Source: Allobosea vaviloviae
GTDB lineage: Bacteria > Pseudomonadota > Alphaproteobacteria > Rhizobiales > Beijerinckiaceae
Assembly (NCBI RefSeq): GCF_001298265.1
Contig: NZ_LGSZ01000047.1
Coordinates: 186,001-250,000, forward strand
DNA: 64,000 nucleotides
Direction of reading: 5' to 3'
Positions 18,123 through 27,801 of this stretch are shown in pieces (position 1 is the first letter of the stretch; each line of letters starts with the position of its first letter). A program made the position numbers and the translations under genes. The notes beneath the pieces were generated by a model that was given only the letters and a program-made list of their open reading frames with translations, did not search any database and was not told the DNA's origin.

Positions 18123-18910
18123 AAACGCTCGACACGAGCCCTCCCGGCATCAACTGGCCGGCGATCGCCGCGATCTACCGCTTCGAGATGGCCCGCACCC
18201 TGCGCACGCCCTTGCAGAGCGTCGTGTCGCCGGTGCTCTCCACCTCGCTTTATTTCGTCGTCTTCGGCGCGGCCATCGGCTCGCGCATGCAGGCGATCGA
18301 CGATGTCCAGTACGGCGCCTTCATCGTGCCCGGCTTGATCATGCTGACGCTCTTGACGCAGAGCATCGCCAACGCGTCCTTCGCGATCTATTTCCCGAAA
18401 TTCACCGGCACGATCTACGAACTGCTTTCCGCGCCCGTGGCGTGGTGGGAGGTGGTGATCGGCTATGTCGGCGCGGCCGCGACCAAATCGATCGTTCTCG
18501 GCCTGATCATCCTGCTCACCGCGACTTTCTTCGTGCCGCTGCGGATCGAGCATCCCGGTTTCATGCTGATGTTCCTGGTGTTGACCGCCGTCACCTTCAG
18601 CCTGTTCGGCTTCATCATCGGCATCTGGGCCGATGGCTTCGAGAAGCTTCAGGTCATCCCGCTGCTGGTGGTGACGCCGCTCGCCTTCCTTGGCGGCTCG
18701 TTCTACTCGATCGAGATGCTGCCGCCGCTCTGGCGCACGGTCGCGCTGTTCAATCCGGTCGTCTACCTGATCAGCGGCTTCCGCTGGAGCTTCTTCGGCA
18801 AGGCCGATGTCGGCGTCGCCGTCAGCCTCGGCATGACGCTGGTCTTCCTCGCAGCCTGCATCGCCGTGGTCGGCTGGATCTTCAGGACCGGCTACCGGCT
18901 GAAGAACTGA
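18119..18910 (+). CDS. ABC-2 type exporter permease
   Basis: A 263-residue six-helix permease of the ABC-2 family. The helices lie at about 35-55, 65-90, 115-140, 145-170, 175-195 and 230-255. The conserved segment [16 protein letters not shown] and [12 protein letters not shown] are typical of the NodJ/YadH group. It starts inside the ATPase stop codon (ATGA), so the two subunits are made together. YadG/YadH-like and NodI/NodJ-like exporters share this layout; no nod genes are near, so a general exporter is more likely. Confidence 0.9.
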
Positions 18911-18996
18911 GGGTTGTCATCCGCTCCATCGGGCTTTGAATCATGTTGGGCGTCCGATGCCGTACCAATGGCAGCGGGAGATCGGGACGAATCAGA

Positions 18997-20670
18997 TCAG
19001 GCCGCCTGCATGTCGGCGAAGAACGTGCCGACTGCGATGCGCAGCCCTTCGGCCTCCCGCGCCAGGTTCTCGGCGGTCGACAGCGCCTGGTTTGCCGACT
19101 GCATCGCCGTCTGCGAGGTCGCCGTCACGCCCTCCATCTGCCGTGCGACGCTGGCGGTGCCTGACGCGGTCGCCTGAGCCGCGCCGGCGATCTCGGAGGT
19201 CGCAGCCATTTGCTGGGCCGTCGCGCCTGCGATCGCGACCGTATGCTGCGCGACATTGCCCATGACGCTGGCGATCGTCTCGATCGCCGCGACCGCGGCT
19301 TGCGTCTCGCTCTCGAAGGTGGTGATCCGGTCGGCGATCTCGTCGGTCGCCTGCGCGGTCCGGCTCGCCAGCAGCTTGACCTCGCCGGCGACCACCGCGA
19401 AGCCGCGCCCGGCCTCGCCCGCACGCGCGGCCTCGATCGTCGCGTTGAGCGCGAGCAGATTGGTCTGCGCGGCGATGTCGCGGATCAGGCCGACGACCTT
19501 GGCGATGCTGCCGGCAGCCTCCATGAGATTGGCGACGTTGCCGCTGGCCTGCATCGCATCGCGCGCGGCGGTTCGAACGACGCCATCGGCCTGCCCGATC
19601 CGTTCAGCAATGTCCGCAATCGATTCAGACAGCTCCTCGGACGCCGCGGCGATGGCGCGGACGTTGTCGGAGGCGTCGAGGGCCGCTCCGCGCGCCTCGC
19701 TCGCCTGGGACGTCGCGGCCGTGGCAACGCCGCTCAGGCTGCGCGCCGTCTGCTCCATTTCGGCTGCGCTGCCGCGAACCGTATGGAGGACGGCATCGAT
19801 CCTCTCGTTGAAATCGGCGATCAGCTGCTCTCGCCTGGCCTGGCGTTGAACCCTGGCCGACTCCACGGCACCCTTCTCGGCCTCGAGCGCCTCGCGCGCC
19901 CGGGCATTGTCCCGGAAGACGACGACCGACCGCGCCATGTCGCCGATCTCGTCGCGCTGGCCGACACCGGGAATGTCCGTCACCTCCTCGGAGTGCGCCA
20001 GACCATGCATCGCCGCGGCAAGGCGGCGCAGCGGGCGCGCGACGCGAAAATGGACCAGCGCCAGTGCGACGCCGAGCCCCGACACGATCAAAACCGCCCC
20101 GCCTGCGGCCTGGAGCCACATGCTGTAACGCTGCAGGTGATCCCGCTCTGCTTCGGTGCTGTAGCTCCGGCTCTCGTTCAGCGCCGCGACTTGCCTCAAC
20201 GCGACGTTCAGCGCCTTTCGGCTGTGCTCGTTGTTGCCGATCTCGTTGGCAGCGGCGGGACCTCGCTCGCGCGCCTGCCGGACGAGATCGCTCCGGAAGC
20301 GAATGAACGTCTCGAGTTGGACCGCAACGGCTTCGAAGGCCGCATGGTCGTCGCGGCCCGGCAGCCGGCGCCATTGTTTGACGAGGTCTGATATCTCCAG
20401 AAGATTGCCCAGCAAAGGCGCGACGAAGCGCTCGCCATCGGTCGCATCCGCGCTCATGTAAATCCCGCGCGAATCCATGACCACGGCATTGACGAGACCG
20501 TTCATGCGCTCGGCCAGCAGGATGCGGTCCGAGACGGCCTCCATGTCGGTCGTCATGGCGGCGTAGCGGCCGAGCGTCTGGACGCCGATGGCGACCGCAA
20601 GCCCGGCGGCCAGCGCGAACACGGCGAACGCACCGAAGATCTGGGTCGAAATCTTGCGTGGGCCAAACAT
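18997..20670 (-). CDS. Methyl-accepting chemotaxis protein
   Basis: A 557-residue chemoreceptor. Helix one (about 11-32), a periplasmic helical sensor of about 150 residues (four-helix-bundle type), helix two (about 185-206), HAMP domain (about 207-260), then the cytoplasmic coiled coil. The hairpin tip reads [20 protein letters not shown], which binds CheW and CheA. The sensor region is rich in Arg/Glu and carries no recognisable PAS or Cache motif. No che genes are close, so it feeds a chemosensory system encoded elsewhere. The ligand is unknown. Confidence 0.95.
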   Translation of the reverse strand: MFGPRKISTQIFGAFAVFALAAGLAVAIGVQTLGRYAAMTTDMEAVSDRILLAERMNGLVNAVVMDSRGIYMSADATDGERFVAPLLGNLLEISDLVKQWRRLPGRDDHAAFEAVAVQLETFIRFRSDLVRQARERGPAAANEIGNNEHSRKALNVALRQVAALNESRSYSTEAERDHLQRYSMWLQAAGGAVLIVSGLGVALALVHFRVARPLRRLAAAMHGLAHSEEVTDIPGVGQRDEIGDMARSVVVFRDNARAREALEAEKGAVESARVQRQARREQLIADFNERIDAVLHTVRGSAAEMEQTARSLSGVATAATSQASEARGAALDASDNVRAIAAASEELSESIADIAERIGQADGVVRTAARDAMQASGNVANLMEAAGSIAKVVGLIRDIAAQTNLLALNATIEAARAGEAGRGFAVVAGEVKLLASRTAQATDEIADRITTFESETQAAVAAIETIASVMGNVAQHTVAIAGATAQQMAATSEIAGAAQATASGTASVARQMEGVTATSQTAMQSANQALSTAENLAREAEGLRIAVGTFFADMQAA

Positions 20671-20830
20671 CGCGAAGAAAGTTCCCGGTCGGGGCGCATG
20701 GACATCCCCGTCCCGGCGCCATCATGCCCTCAAAGGGTTAAGGCCTGCTGACCCGGCCTGCTGGGTGGTGCGCCGTCCATCGCATCGACGCCGATTGACT
20801 TCACCGGCTCCATCCTGTTCTCAACCGTCC

Positions 20831-22453
20831 ATGACCGACAGCCAGACCCTCGACGCGTCCGCGACGGCCGCCGCCCCCCATGCGCGCCGCCGCACCTTCG
20901 CGATCATCTCGCACCCCGACGCCGGCAAGACCACGCTGACCGAGAAGCTGCTCTATTTCGGCGGCGCGATTCAGCTCGCGGGCGAAGTCCGCGCCAAGGC
21001 CGGCCGCCGGCAGACGTCGTCCGACTGGATGAAGATCGAGCGCCAGCGCGGCATCTCGGTCGTCACCTCGGTGATGACCTTCGAATATGGCGGCCACGTC
21101 TTCAACCTGCTGGACACGCCAGGCCACGAGGACTTCTCGGAGGACACCTACCGCACGCTGACGGCGGTCGATTCGGCGGTGATGGTGATCGACGCCGCCA
21201 AGGGTATCGAGGCGCGCACCAAGAAGCTGTTCGAGGTCTGCCGGCTCCGCGACATCCCGATCGTCACCTTCATCAACAAGGTCGATCGCGAGACGCGCGA
21301 CGTGTTCGACCTGATCAACGAGATCGAGACCACGCTGGCGCTCGACGTCGCGCCGATGACCTGGCCGGTCGGGCGCGGGCGCGAATTCGTCGGCACCTAT
21401 GATCTCAAGGCCAATACCTTCCGCCGCAACCAGAAGGGCGACGAGAGCGCGCAGGACCTCGCGGTCTCCGGCCCCGACGACAAGCTCTTCGACGAGCTCC
21501 TGCCCAATGGCGCAGCCGATGTCTGGCGCGAGGAGGTCTTCCTGGCGAGCGAGGGCCTGAAGCCCTTCGACCTCGAATCCTTCCGCGAGGGCCATTTGAC
21601 GCCGCTCTACTTCGGCGCGGCGCTGCGCGACTACGGCGTGCGCGACCTGATCGACGCGCTGGGTGCGCTGGCGCCGAGCCCGCGCGCCCAGATCGCCGAC
21701 AAGCGCGCGATCCAGGCCGACGAGGCCAAGATGACCGGCTTCGTTTTCAAGATCCAGGCGAACATGGACCCCAACCACCGCGACCGCATCGCCTTCATGC
21801 GCGTCTGCTCGGGCAAGCTCTCGCGCGGCATGAAGGCCAAGCTCGTCCGCACCGGCAAGCCGATGCCGCTGAACGCGCCGCAGTTCTTCTTCGCCCGCGA
21901 TCGCTCGATCGCGGAGGAAGCCTATGCCGGCGACATCGTCGGCCTGCCCAACCACGGCACCTTGCGCATCGGCGACACGCTGACCGAGGGCGAGGATGTG
22001 GTCTTCAAGGGCGTGCCGAGCTTCGCGCCGGAAATCCTGAGGCGCGTCAAGCTGAAGGACGCGATGAAGGCCAAGAAGCTGCGCGAGGCGCTGCAGCAGA
22101 TGGCCGAGGAAGGCGTCGTCCAGATCTTCCTGCCCCATGACGGCGCGCCCGCCATCGTCGGCGTCGTCGGCGCGCTGCAGCTCGACGTGCTCAAGGAGCG
22201 CATGGATGTCGAGTATTCGCTTCCCGTTGATTTCGAGCCCTGCCAGTTCTCGATCGCGCGCTGGGTCTCCAGCGACGACAAGCTGGCCTTGCAGAAATTC
22301 GTCGGGCTGAAGCCGTCATCGATGGCCGACGATCTCGACGGCGACCCGGTCTTCATGGCGTCCAGCCAGTTCACGCTGAAATACGACGCCGAACGCGCGC
22401 CGGAGGTCACCTTCTCCGACATCAAGGACTACCAGAAGGTCGCCAAGGCCTGA
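20831..22453 (+). CDS. prfC: Peptide chain release factor 3
   Basis: A 540-residue translational GTPase. G1 HPDAGKTT (about residue 27), the switch region QRGISVVTSVM, G3 DTPGHEDF and G4 FINKVDRE are intact; RRQTSSDWM is characteristic of RF3 rather than EF-G. Domains II and III follow in the normal order, and the length fits RF3 (about 529-540). It recycles RF1 and RF2 from ribosomes after termination. ATG 20831 starts MTDSQTLD; the upstream open frame shows no conservation. It is a single gene, divergent from the chemoreceptor. Confidence 0.96.
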   Translation: MTDSQTLDASATAAAPHARRRTFAIISHPDAGKTTLTEKLLYFGGAIQLAGEVRAKAGRRQTSSDWMKIERQRGISVVTSVMTFEYGGHVFNLLDTPGHEDFSEDTYRTLTAVDSAVMVIDAAKGIEARTKKLFEVCRLRDIPIVTFINKVDRETRDVFDLINEIETTLALDVAPMTWPVGRGREFVGTYDLKANTFRRNQKGDESAQDLAVSGPDDKLFDELLPNGAADVWREEVFLASEGLKPFDLESFREGHLTPLYFGAALRDYGVRDLIDALGALAPSPRAQIADKRAIQADEAKMTGFVFKIQANMDPNHRDRIAFMRVCSGKLSRGMKAKLVRTGKPMPLNAPQFFFARDRSIAEEAYAGDIVGLPNHGTLRIGDTLTEGEDVVFKGVPSFAPEILRRVKLKDAMKAKKLREALQQMAEEGVVQIFLPHDGAPAIVGVVGALQLDVLKERMDVEYSLPVDFEPCQFSIARWVSSDDKLALQKFVGLKPSSMADDLDGDPVFMASSQFTLKYDAERAPEVTFSDIKDYQKVAKA

Positions 22454-22509
22454 ATGACCCGATTCGACTGTGACGCGAATGTCACAGGCCGGCGCCAGCT
22501 CCACCGTTT

Positions 22510-22523
22510 TTGATCTCGATCAA
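22510..22523 (+). promoter_or_regulatory. FNR/FixK (anaerobox) site upstream of ompW
   Basis: TTGAT-CTCG-ATCAA is a perfect TTGAT-N4-ATCAA palindrome, centred about 97 bases before the ompW start. With activation from -41.5 the transcript would start near 22558. FNR/FixK-type control of ompW is known in other bacteria; here it is inferred from the site. Confidence 0.8.
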
Positions 22524-22612
22524 ATCAATGCGGACGCCATTGCGGCTGTTGAAGGACATGAGCTGCGGGCGCGCCCTCGCGCATCGCGCTCTCGATCCTT
22601 GGGGGCTTCGCC

Positions 22613-23299
22613 ATGTCACGCACCATCCGTCTTTCCGTCTGCGCCGCACTGCTTGCCGGCACGGCCTTGACGTCGGCACAGGCCGCCGACCTGCCGTCCA
22701 CCAAGAAGGCGCCGCTCGCGCCGATCCTGACCCAGTGGAGCCCGTGGATGATCCGCGGCCGCGCCCTCGTCGTGGTCCCGCAGGAGGACGCCAGGCTCAA
22801 GCTCGGCGGCGCCCCGATCGTCGGTGGGGACGTGAACATCTCGAACTCTGTCGTCCCCGAACTCGACATCAGCTACTTCTTCACCCAGAACATCGCCGTC
22901 GAACTCGTCCTCGGCGTGACCCCGCATAATGTGAAGGGCGCCGGCACGCTCGCAGGCACCCGCATCGGTTCCGCCTGGCTGCTGCCGCCGACCCTGATGC
23001 TGCAGTATCACTTCACCGGTCTTGGCGCCTTCAAGCCTTATGTCGGCGCCGGCGTGAACTACACCGTCTTCTTCAACGAGAAGGCCAAGGGCGGCTTCAC
23101 CAGCTTCGACCTGCAGAACACCTTCGGCCTCGCCTTGCAGGTCGGCTTCGACTACATGCTCAACGAACATTGGGGCATCAACTTCGACGTGAAGAAGATC
23201 TTCCTCGAGCCCAAGGTGAAGGTCAACAACGGCCTCATCTCCGGCAAGGTCAAGATCGACCCCTGGCTGATCGGCACCGGCATCACCTATCGCTTCTGA
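22613..23299 (+). CDS. ompW: OmpW-family outer membrane beta-barrel protein
   Basis: A 228-residue outer membrane protein. The signal peptide ends near AQAADLP (residue 24). The mature part begins with PWMIRGRALVVVP and carries the alternating strands of an eight-stranded OmpW barrel, including ELDISYFFTQNIAVEL, YHFTGLGAFKPYVGAGVNY and a C-terminal aromatic F (GTGITYRF) as the outer-membrane assembly signal. OmpW forms a narrow hydrophobic channel. The perfect FNR/FixK box upstream suggests oxygen control. A UUCG-loop terminator closes the gene. Confidence 0.93.
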   Translation: MSRTIRLSVCAALLAGTALTSAQAADLPSTKKAPLAPILTQWSPWMIRGRALVVVPQEDARLKLGGAPIVGGDVNISNSVVPELDISYFFTQNIAVELVLGVTPHNVKGAGTLAGTRIGSAWLLPPTLMLQYHFTGLGAFKPYVGAGVNYTVFFNEKAKGGFTSFDLQNTFGLALQVGFDYMLNEHWGINFDVKKIFLEPKVKVNNGLISGKVKIDPWLIGTGITYRF

Positions 23300-23324
23300 A
23301 CTGACGGTATGCGGCTGGGGGAGG

Positions 23325-23351
23325 AAGGGAGCGGTTCGCCGCTCCCTTTTT
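23325..23351 (+). terminator. Rho-independent terminator of ompW
   Basis: AAGGGAGCGG (23325-23334), loop TTCG, CCGCTCCCTT (23339-23348) and further T residues. A 10-bp stem with a very stable UUCG tetraloop. It lies between the convergent ompW and Lrp-type genes. Confidence 0.92.
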
Positions 23352-23362
23352 CGTGTCTGCCC

Positions 23363-23842
23363 TCAGCCCTGCCCGCTCGCGAATCCCAGAGGGATTTCAG
23401 TGGTGGACTTCAGCTCCTCCATCGCGAACATCGAGGTCACGTCGTTGAGGTCGATCCGCGAGATCAGCTTCTTGTAGAGCGCGTCATAGGCGGCGATATC
23501 CGACACGCAGGCCTTGAGCAGATAATCGATCTCGCCGCTCATCCGGTAGAAATCGACGATTTCGGGCAAATCATGCACGGCGGCGTGGAAGCGCTCCAGC
23601 CATTCCATCGAATGCCGCGCCGTCTTGACGGCGATGAAGACCGTCACGCCGGCCTGGAGCTTGGCGCGGTCGAGCAGCGCGACACGCTTGCGGATATAGC
23701 CCGCCGCCTCCAGCTTCTGCACCCGGCGCCAGCAGGGCGTTGACGACAGCCCGACCGCCTCGGCCAGTTCCGCCAGCGGCAGGCTGGCATCCGCCTGCAG
23801 CCGCGCCAGAATGCGGAGGTCGAAGGCGTCCAGCTTGGCCAT
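23363..23842 (-). CDS. Lrp/AsnC-family transcriptional regulator
   Basis: A 159-residue Lrp/AsnC regulator. ATG 23842 is chosen because GGAGG lies five bases upstream; the frame to 23854 would put that site inside the gene. The N-terminal winged helix-turn-helix reads LDAFDLRILARLQ and LAEAVGLSSTPCWRRV, the C-terminal RAM domain (about 70-150) binds the effector amino acid. It diverges from a cysteine dioxygenase-type gene 185 bases away, so that gene is its likely target and a sulfur amino acid its likely ligand. Not shown by the sequence. Confidence 0.93.
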   Translation of the reverse strand: MAKLDAFDLRILARLQADASLPLAELAEAVGLSSTPCWRRVQKLEAAGYIRKRVALLDRAKLQAGVTVFIAVKTARHSMEWLERFHAAVHDLPEIVDFYRMSGEIDYLLKACVSDIAAYDALYKKLISRIDLNDVTSMFAMEELKSTTEIPLGFASGQG

Positions 23843-24027
23843 GTGGCCCTCCATTCGATTCGGAATGCAAACACCGCCCGCGAGCCTATGGGCGCAATAA
23901 TTTTCTAACTTTCTTGTTCAGATTGGCAATCGATTTCGCGTCCCGCCGATATGACGCCGAGATCGCAAACCGCTTTCGCGCCGCTCCGCTATCCTTGTCG
24001 GGTGATGAGGTCGAGGAGAGTGACGGT

Positions 24028-24549
24028 ATGCAGGGGTTTTTGAACGAGGATCGGCGGGGCGCCGTCCTGCGCAGCCTGCGGACGGATGAAGGCACGCTCT
24101 CGCGCGACTATCTCGCCGCCGCCAGCGAGGTCCTGCGCGAACTCGTCGCGATGCCCGACCTCGTCCAGCGCCTGCCGCTCGAACGCAAAGCCGGCGGCTA
24201 TACCCGCAACCTGCTTGCCGGCAACGATGCGGTCAGCGTCTGGGCGATCGTCTGGGCGGCAGGTGCGACCACCTGCATCCACGACCATCACTGCTCCTGC
24301 TGCTTCGGCGTCGTCAGCGGCACGGTGACGGAAACCGCGTATCGCGCCATCGACGCGAAGCGCGCCGTGCCGACCGAGGAGCAGGAACGCCAGGCCGGCT
24401 ATGTCGCCTGCATGCTGCCCACGGGCCCCAACATTCACCGCATGCGCAATCTCGGCACCGGCGATGCGATCTCGATCCACATCTACGGCTTCGATCACGA
24501 GGCCCACGCCTCCTCGATCGAGACGCAGTATACCGCCATCGGCGGCTGA
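24028..24549 (+). CDS. Cysteine dioxygenase-family cupin protein
   Basis: A 173-residue cupin of the cysteine/3-mercaptopropionate dioxygenase family. ATG 24028 has GAGGAG 9-10 bases upstream. The iron-binding motif is IHDHHCSCCFGVVSG (two His) with the third His in NIHRMRN; the fold and length match bacterial thiol dioxygenases. Such enzymes oxidise a thiol to a sulfinate with O2. Whether the substrate is cysteine or mercaptopropionate cannot be told. The divergent Lrp-type gene probably controls it. Confidence 0.85.
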   Translation: MQGFLNEDRRGAVLRSLRTDEGTLSRDYLAAASEVLRELVAMPDLVQRLPLERKAGGYTRNLLAGNDAVSVWAIVWAAGATTCIHDHHCSCCFGVVSGTVTETAYRAIDAKRAVPTEEQERQAGYVACMLPTGPNIHRMRNLGTGDAISIHIYGFDHEAHASSIETQYTAIGG

Positions 24550-24639
24550 AACCGCTCCGCTCACGGGGACAAGCGCCAGCGCTTATCCCCGCATCTGCTC
24601 CCGCCGCGAAGATGGCCTCCTTTCGAGGAGGAACCATCC

Positions 24640-25230
24640 ATGTCGATGCGAGGAAGCAGGGGGCCGACGGCGCCCGTCGCGCCGCCCTCCGGCCCGCTGG
24701 CCGTCACCGCGGACCGGCTGCGGCGGCTTGTACCCTCCGGCAAGCCGGCCATCATCGCGCCGATCGCGGAGAGCTTCGACCGGCTCGCGGCCCGCTACGA
24801 CATCGCCACGCGCCTGCGCCTCTGTCATTTCCTCGCCCAGGCGGCGCATGAGAGCGACGGCTTCCACACGCTCACGGAATATGGCGGCCCGGCCTATTTC
24901 AAGCGCTATGACGGCCGCCGCGATCTCGGCAACACCATGCCCGGCGATGGCGCGCGCTATCATGGCCGCGGCATCTTCCAACTGCCCGGCCGCTTCAACT
25001 ACCGCCGCTATGGCGCGCTGATCGGCGTCGATCTCGAACACGATCCCGACCGCGCGATGGAGCCTTCGATTTCGCTTGCCATCGCCTTCGCCTATTGGCG
25101 CGAGCGAGACATCAATGTCGCGGCCGACGCCGACGACGTCGTGCGAGTCACCAAGCTGATCAATGGCGGCCGCACGGGCCTAGCCAATCGCACGCGGCTG
25201 CTGGCCGTCGCGAAGACGATCTGGGTTTGA
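24640..25230 (+). CDS. Glycoside hydrolase family 19 (chitinase/endolysin-like) protein
   Basis: A 196-residue GH19 protein. ATG 24640 follows GAGGAGGAACC. The catalytic core shows LCHFLAQAAHESDGF with the catalytic Glu, LTEYGGPAYFKRYDG, and the second motif YHGRGIFQLPGRFNYRRYG. Single-domain GH19 proteins of this size act on chitin or, more often in phage-derived copies, on peptidoglycan. There is no signal peptide and no phage gene beside it, so it is either a domesticated endolysin or a murein hydrolase of unknown export. Confidence 0.85.
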   Translation: MSMRGSRGPTAPVAPPSGPLAVTADRLRRLVPSGKPAIIAPIAESFDRLAARYDIATRLRLCHFLAQAAHESDGFHTLTEYGGPAYFKRYDGRRDLGNTMPGDGARYHGRGIFQLPGRFNYRRYGALIGVDLEHDPDRAMEPSISLAIAFAYWRERDINVAADADDVVRVTKLINGGRTGLANRTRLLAVAKTIWV

Positions 25231-25237
25231 CTTAAGG

Positions 25238-25330
25238 CCGTCATTCTCGGGCGGAGCGAAGCGCAGACCCGAGAATCTCTTAGACCAGCCTGCTGGTTTC
25301 CGAGATGGTCGGGTCGGGCCCGACCATGAC
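25238..25330. repeat. Partial palindromic intergenic element
   Basis: ATTCTCGGG (25243-25251) and CCCGAGAAT (25268-25276) flank GCGGAGCGAAGCGCAGA, nearly the core of the element at 48.6 kb. A second hairpin, ATGGTCGGG/CCCGACCAT (25305-25327), follows. It lies between the convergent GH19 and transsulfuration genes. Confidence 0.7.
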
Positions 25331-25342
25331 GCGCTTGATGCC

Positions 25343-26497
25343 CTATGCGTGTCCCGCCTTCAGTGCCTGGTCCAGATCGGCATAGAGATCCTCGATATCC
25401 TCGATGCCGGTGGAGAGCCGTAGAAGGTCCGGCGGGCAGGGCGAGCCGGCGCCCTCGATCGAGGCGCGATGCTCGATCAAGCTCTCGACGCCACCGAGCG
25501 AGGTCGCGCGCTTGTAGAGCTCGACATGCGCCGCCGCCTTCACCGCTGCCGCCTCGCCGCCGACGACCTGGACAGAGAGCATGTAGCCGAAGCCGCCCTC
25601 CATCTGCCGCGCGGCGATGTCGTGGCCTGGATGCTGCGGCAGGCCGGGATAGAGCACGCGCGCCACCAGCGGATGGGCCGACAGCTTCTGCGCCAGCGTC
25701 ATCGCCGAGGCGCTCTGGCGCTCCTGCCGGACATGCAGCGTGCGCATGCCGCGCATCAAAAGATAGGCCTCGAACGGCCCGAGAATCCCGCCCTGGCCCT
25801 TGCGCACGGTCTTGATGCGGTTCCAGAATTCGTCGTCCTCGCGGGCGCAGAGCGCGCCTGCGACGACGTCGGAATGGCCGTTCAGGACCTTGGTCGCGGC
25901 GTGCATGACGATGTCGGCACCCAGTTGCAGCGGGCGCGTATGGACCGGCGAAGCGCAGGTCGAATCGACCGCAAGCTTGGCGCCTGCCTTGTGGGCGATC
26001 TCGGCTGCGGCGGCGATGTCGGTGATCGTCCAGAGCGGGTTGGAGGGCGTCTCGGCCCAGACCAGCTTGGTCTTGCCGGGCTTCACGGCGGCGGCCAGCG
26101 CCGCCAGATCATCGGTTTCGACGAAATCGATGACGAGGCCCCAGCGCGTCGCCTCGGTCAGGAGCCAGGAGCGCAGCGCCCAGTACATCACCTTGGACGC
26201 CACGACATGGTCGCCCGGTGACAGCGCCTGGAACACGGCGGTGGCCGCAGCCATCCCCGAGCCGAACAGCAGCGCACCGGCCTTCGCCTGTTCCAGCATG
26301 GCCAGAACGCTCTCGGCCTCGCGCGTCGTCTCGTTGTCGGGCCGGCCATAGACGAAGCCGCCGGAATAGCCATTGTCCTCGTCGCGGATATAGGTCGTCG
26401 AGATATGGATCGGGGGCACCACGCCCTTGGTCGTCGGATCGATCTTGCCCATCGCCTGCGCGGCGAGGCTCCGCGGGCTCCAATTCTTGCTGCTCAT
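25343..26497 (-). CDS. Transsulfuration PLP enzyme (cystathionine lyase/synthase family)
   Basis: A 384-residue enzyme of the Cys/Met metabolism PLP family. ISTTYIRDEDNGYSGGFVYGR near residue 30, LLFGSGMAAATAVFQAL for cofactor binding, and the catalytic Lys in HAATKVLNGHSDVVAGAL are all clear; SLGGVESLIEHRASIEG is the usual C-terminal block. The family covers cystathionine gamma-synthase, beta-lyase, gamma-lyase and O-acetylhomoserine sulfhydrylase; the exact reaction is not readable. It diverges from a second Lrp-type regulator 136 bases away, which probably controls it. Confidence 0.9.
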   Translation of the reverse strand: MSSKNWSPRSLAAQAMGKIDPTTKGVVPPIHISTTYIRDEDNGYSGGFVYGRPDNETTREAESVLAMLEQAKAGALLFGSGMAAATAVFQALSPGDHVVASKVMYWALRSWLLTEATRWGLVIDFVETDDLAALAAAVKPGKTKLVWAETPSNPLWTITDIAAAAEIAHKAGAKLAVDSTCASPVHTRPLQLGADIVMHAATKVLNGHSDVVAGALCAREDDEFWNRIKTVRKGQGGILGPFEAYLLMRGMRTLHVRQERQSASAMTLAQKLSAHPLVARVLYPGLPQHPGHDIAARQMEGGFGYMLSVQVVGGEAAAVKAAAHVELYKRATSLGGVESLIEHRASIEGAGSPCPPDLLRLSTGIEDIEDLYADLDQALKAGHA

Positions 26498-26633
26498 GAT
26501 CTCTCCAAATCGTCCTCGCCGGATGCGGCCATCCCGCCTGCACGAGCGGCCCCGAGCACTCTAGCGAAAGGCAGCGATTTTAATTGGCGTTTTTCACCGG
26601 AAGACGACTATTTCCGTCACGGAGAAATTCACT

Positions 26634-27140
26634 GTGACGAAAATCGCCACCCTCGACCGTTTCGATCATGCGCTGCTGGAGGAAATGCAGCGCGACAACC
26701 AGACTCCTGCGCGCATCCTGGCGGAGCGTGTCGGGCTGTCGCAGAGCGCGGTGCTGCGACGCCTGCGCCGGTTGCGGGCCGAAAAGATCATCACCGCCGA
26801 TATCTCGATCGTGAACCCGGCGGTGCTCGGCGTACCCGTCACGATCCATGTGCTGATTTCGCTCGTGCGGGGTTCGCAGCTCGCCGACGAGTTCGCGCGC
26901 AAACTGGGCTCGCGGCCGGAGATTCGGCAAGCCTCCTATGTGACCGGAGGCGCGGATTTCGTCCTCCAGCTTCAGATGGAAAGCATGGAAGCCTATGCCG
27001 CCTTTGCGCGCGAGGTCTTTCACGACGATCCCAATGTCGCGTCGTTCTACACCTATGTCGCCATGCGCGAAGTGGTCGGGCCAAGGCAGAATGGCCGGGT
27101 TCGCGCCGCCGCGGTGGTCCGCCCTGGACGGCACAACTAG
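26634..27140 (+). CDS. Lrp/AsnC-family transcriptional regulator
   Basis: A 168-residue Lrp/AsnC regulator starting with GTG 26634 (MTKIATLDRFDHALLEEMQ). The helix-turn-helix LAERVGLSQSAVLRRLRRL and the RAM domain are intact; the last 15 residues are a basic tail beyond the usual end. It is divergent from the transsulfuration gene. The AT-rich stretch 26575-26630 is the likely operator. The pairing suggests control by a sulfur amino acid. Confidence 0.93.
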   Translation: MTKIATLDRFDHALLEEMQRDNQTPARILAERVGLSQSAVLRRLRRLRAEKIITADISIVNPAVLGVPVTIHVLISLVRGSQLADEFARKLGSRPEIRQASYVTGGADFVLQLQMESMEAYAAFAREVFHDDPNVASFYTYVAMREVVGPRQNGRVRAAAVVRPGRHN

Positions 27141-27285
27141 GCCGGCATACGCAAGGCCAGCGAACTCAAGTCGGCCATCCTCGGTCTCGGGAAAGTTCCG
27201 TATCCGAAGGCCTACCGTCCGGAGCCCCGTGCAACTCAGGCCCACCAGTCTTGCCGGCCAACCGGACCGGCATCATCTTCAGAAC

Positions 27286-27786
27286 ATGAAAACACTCCCG
27301 AGACAGCCGTCCGAACTCCGCTCTTCGCCCTGGGTGGCGTTGATATTTGCAATTCTACCCGTCGTCGCGGCATCGCTACTGGGCAGCGCGGCCACAGTCC
27401 CGCAGATACCGGGCTGGTATGCGGGCCTCGCCAAACCGCCTTTCAATCCGCCGAACTGGATCTTCGCGCCGGTCTGGACGACGCTTTTCGCAATGATGGC
27501 CTATGCAGTCTTTCGCATCCTCAGGCAGCCGCTCGACAAGCGCTGGGCGCTCGTCGCCTATCACATCCAGCTTGCGCTCAACCTCGCCTGGTCCTGCGTC
27601 TTCTTCGGCCTGAACAGTCCGCTCGGCGGCATCCTGGTCATCCTGCCGCTGCTGGCGATGATCCTCGTCACGATTGCGGCCTTCAGACCGATCGACCGGC
27701 TCGCGGCGCTGCTGCTCTGGCCCTATCTCGCTTGGGTCTCGTTCGCGACCCTGCTCAACGCCTCGATCTGGTGGCTGAATCGCTGA
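27286..27786 (+). CDS. tspO: TspO/MBR-family tryptophan-rich sensory protein
   Basis: A 166-residue five-helix membrane protein. The TspO signature is plain: WYAGLAKPPFNPPNWIFAP with the conserved PPF and NPP, then PVWTTLFAMMAYA, LNLAWSCVFFG and WVSFATLLNASIWWLN. The family binds porphyrins and affects tetrapyrrole and stress responses in alphaproteobacteria. ATG 27286 starts MKTLPRQ; a good ribosome binding site is not evident. It is a single gene with no pigment genes near. Confidence 0.93.
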   Translation: MKTLPRQPSELRSSPWVALIFAILPVVAASLLGSAATVPQIPGWYAGLAKPPFNPPNWIFAPVWTTLFAMMAYAVFRILRQPLDKRWALVAYHIQLALNLAWSCVFFGLNSPLGGILVILPLLAMILVTIAAFRPIDRLAALLLWPYLAWVSFATLLNASIWWLNR

Positions 27787-27801
27787 GGCCGCCGCCTGGC
27801 G

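Noticed and set aside
24640-25230. Prophage remnant signalled by the GH19 lysin
   Set aside because: No holin, integrase, capsid or attachment-site repeat accompanies it.
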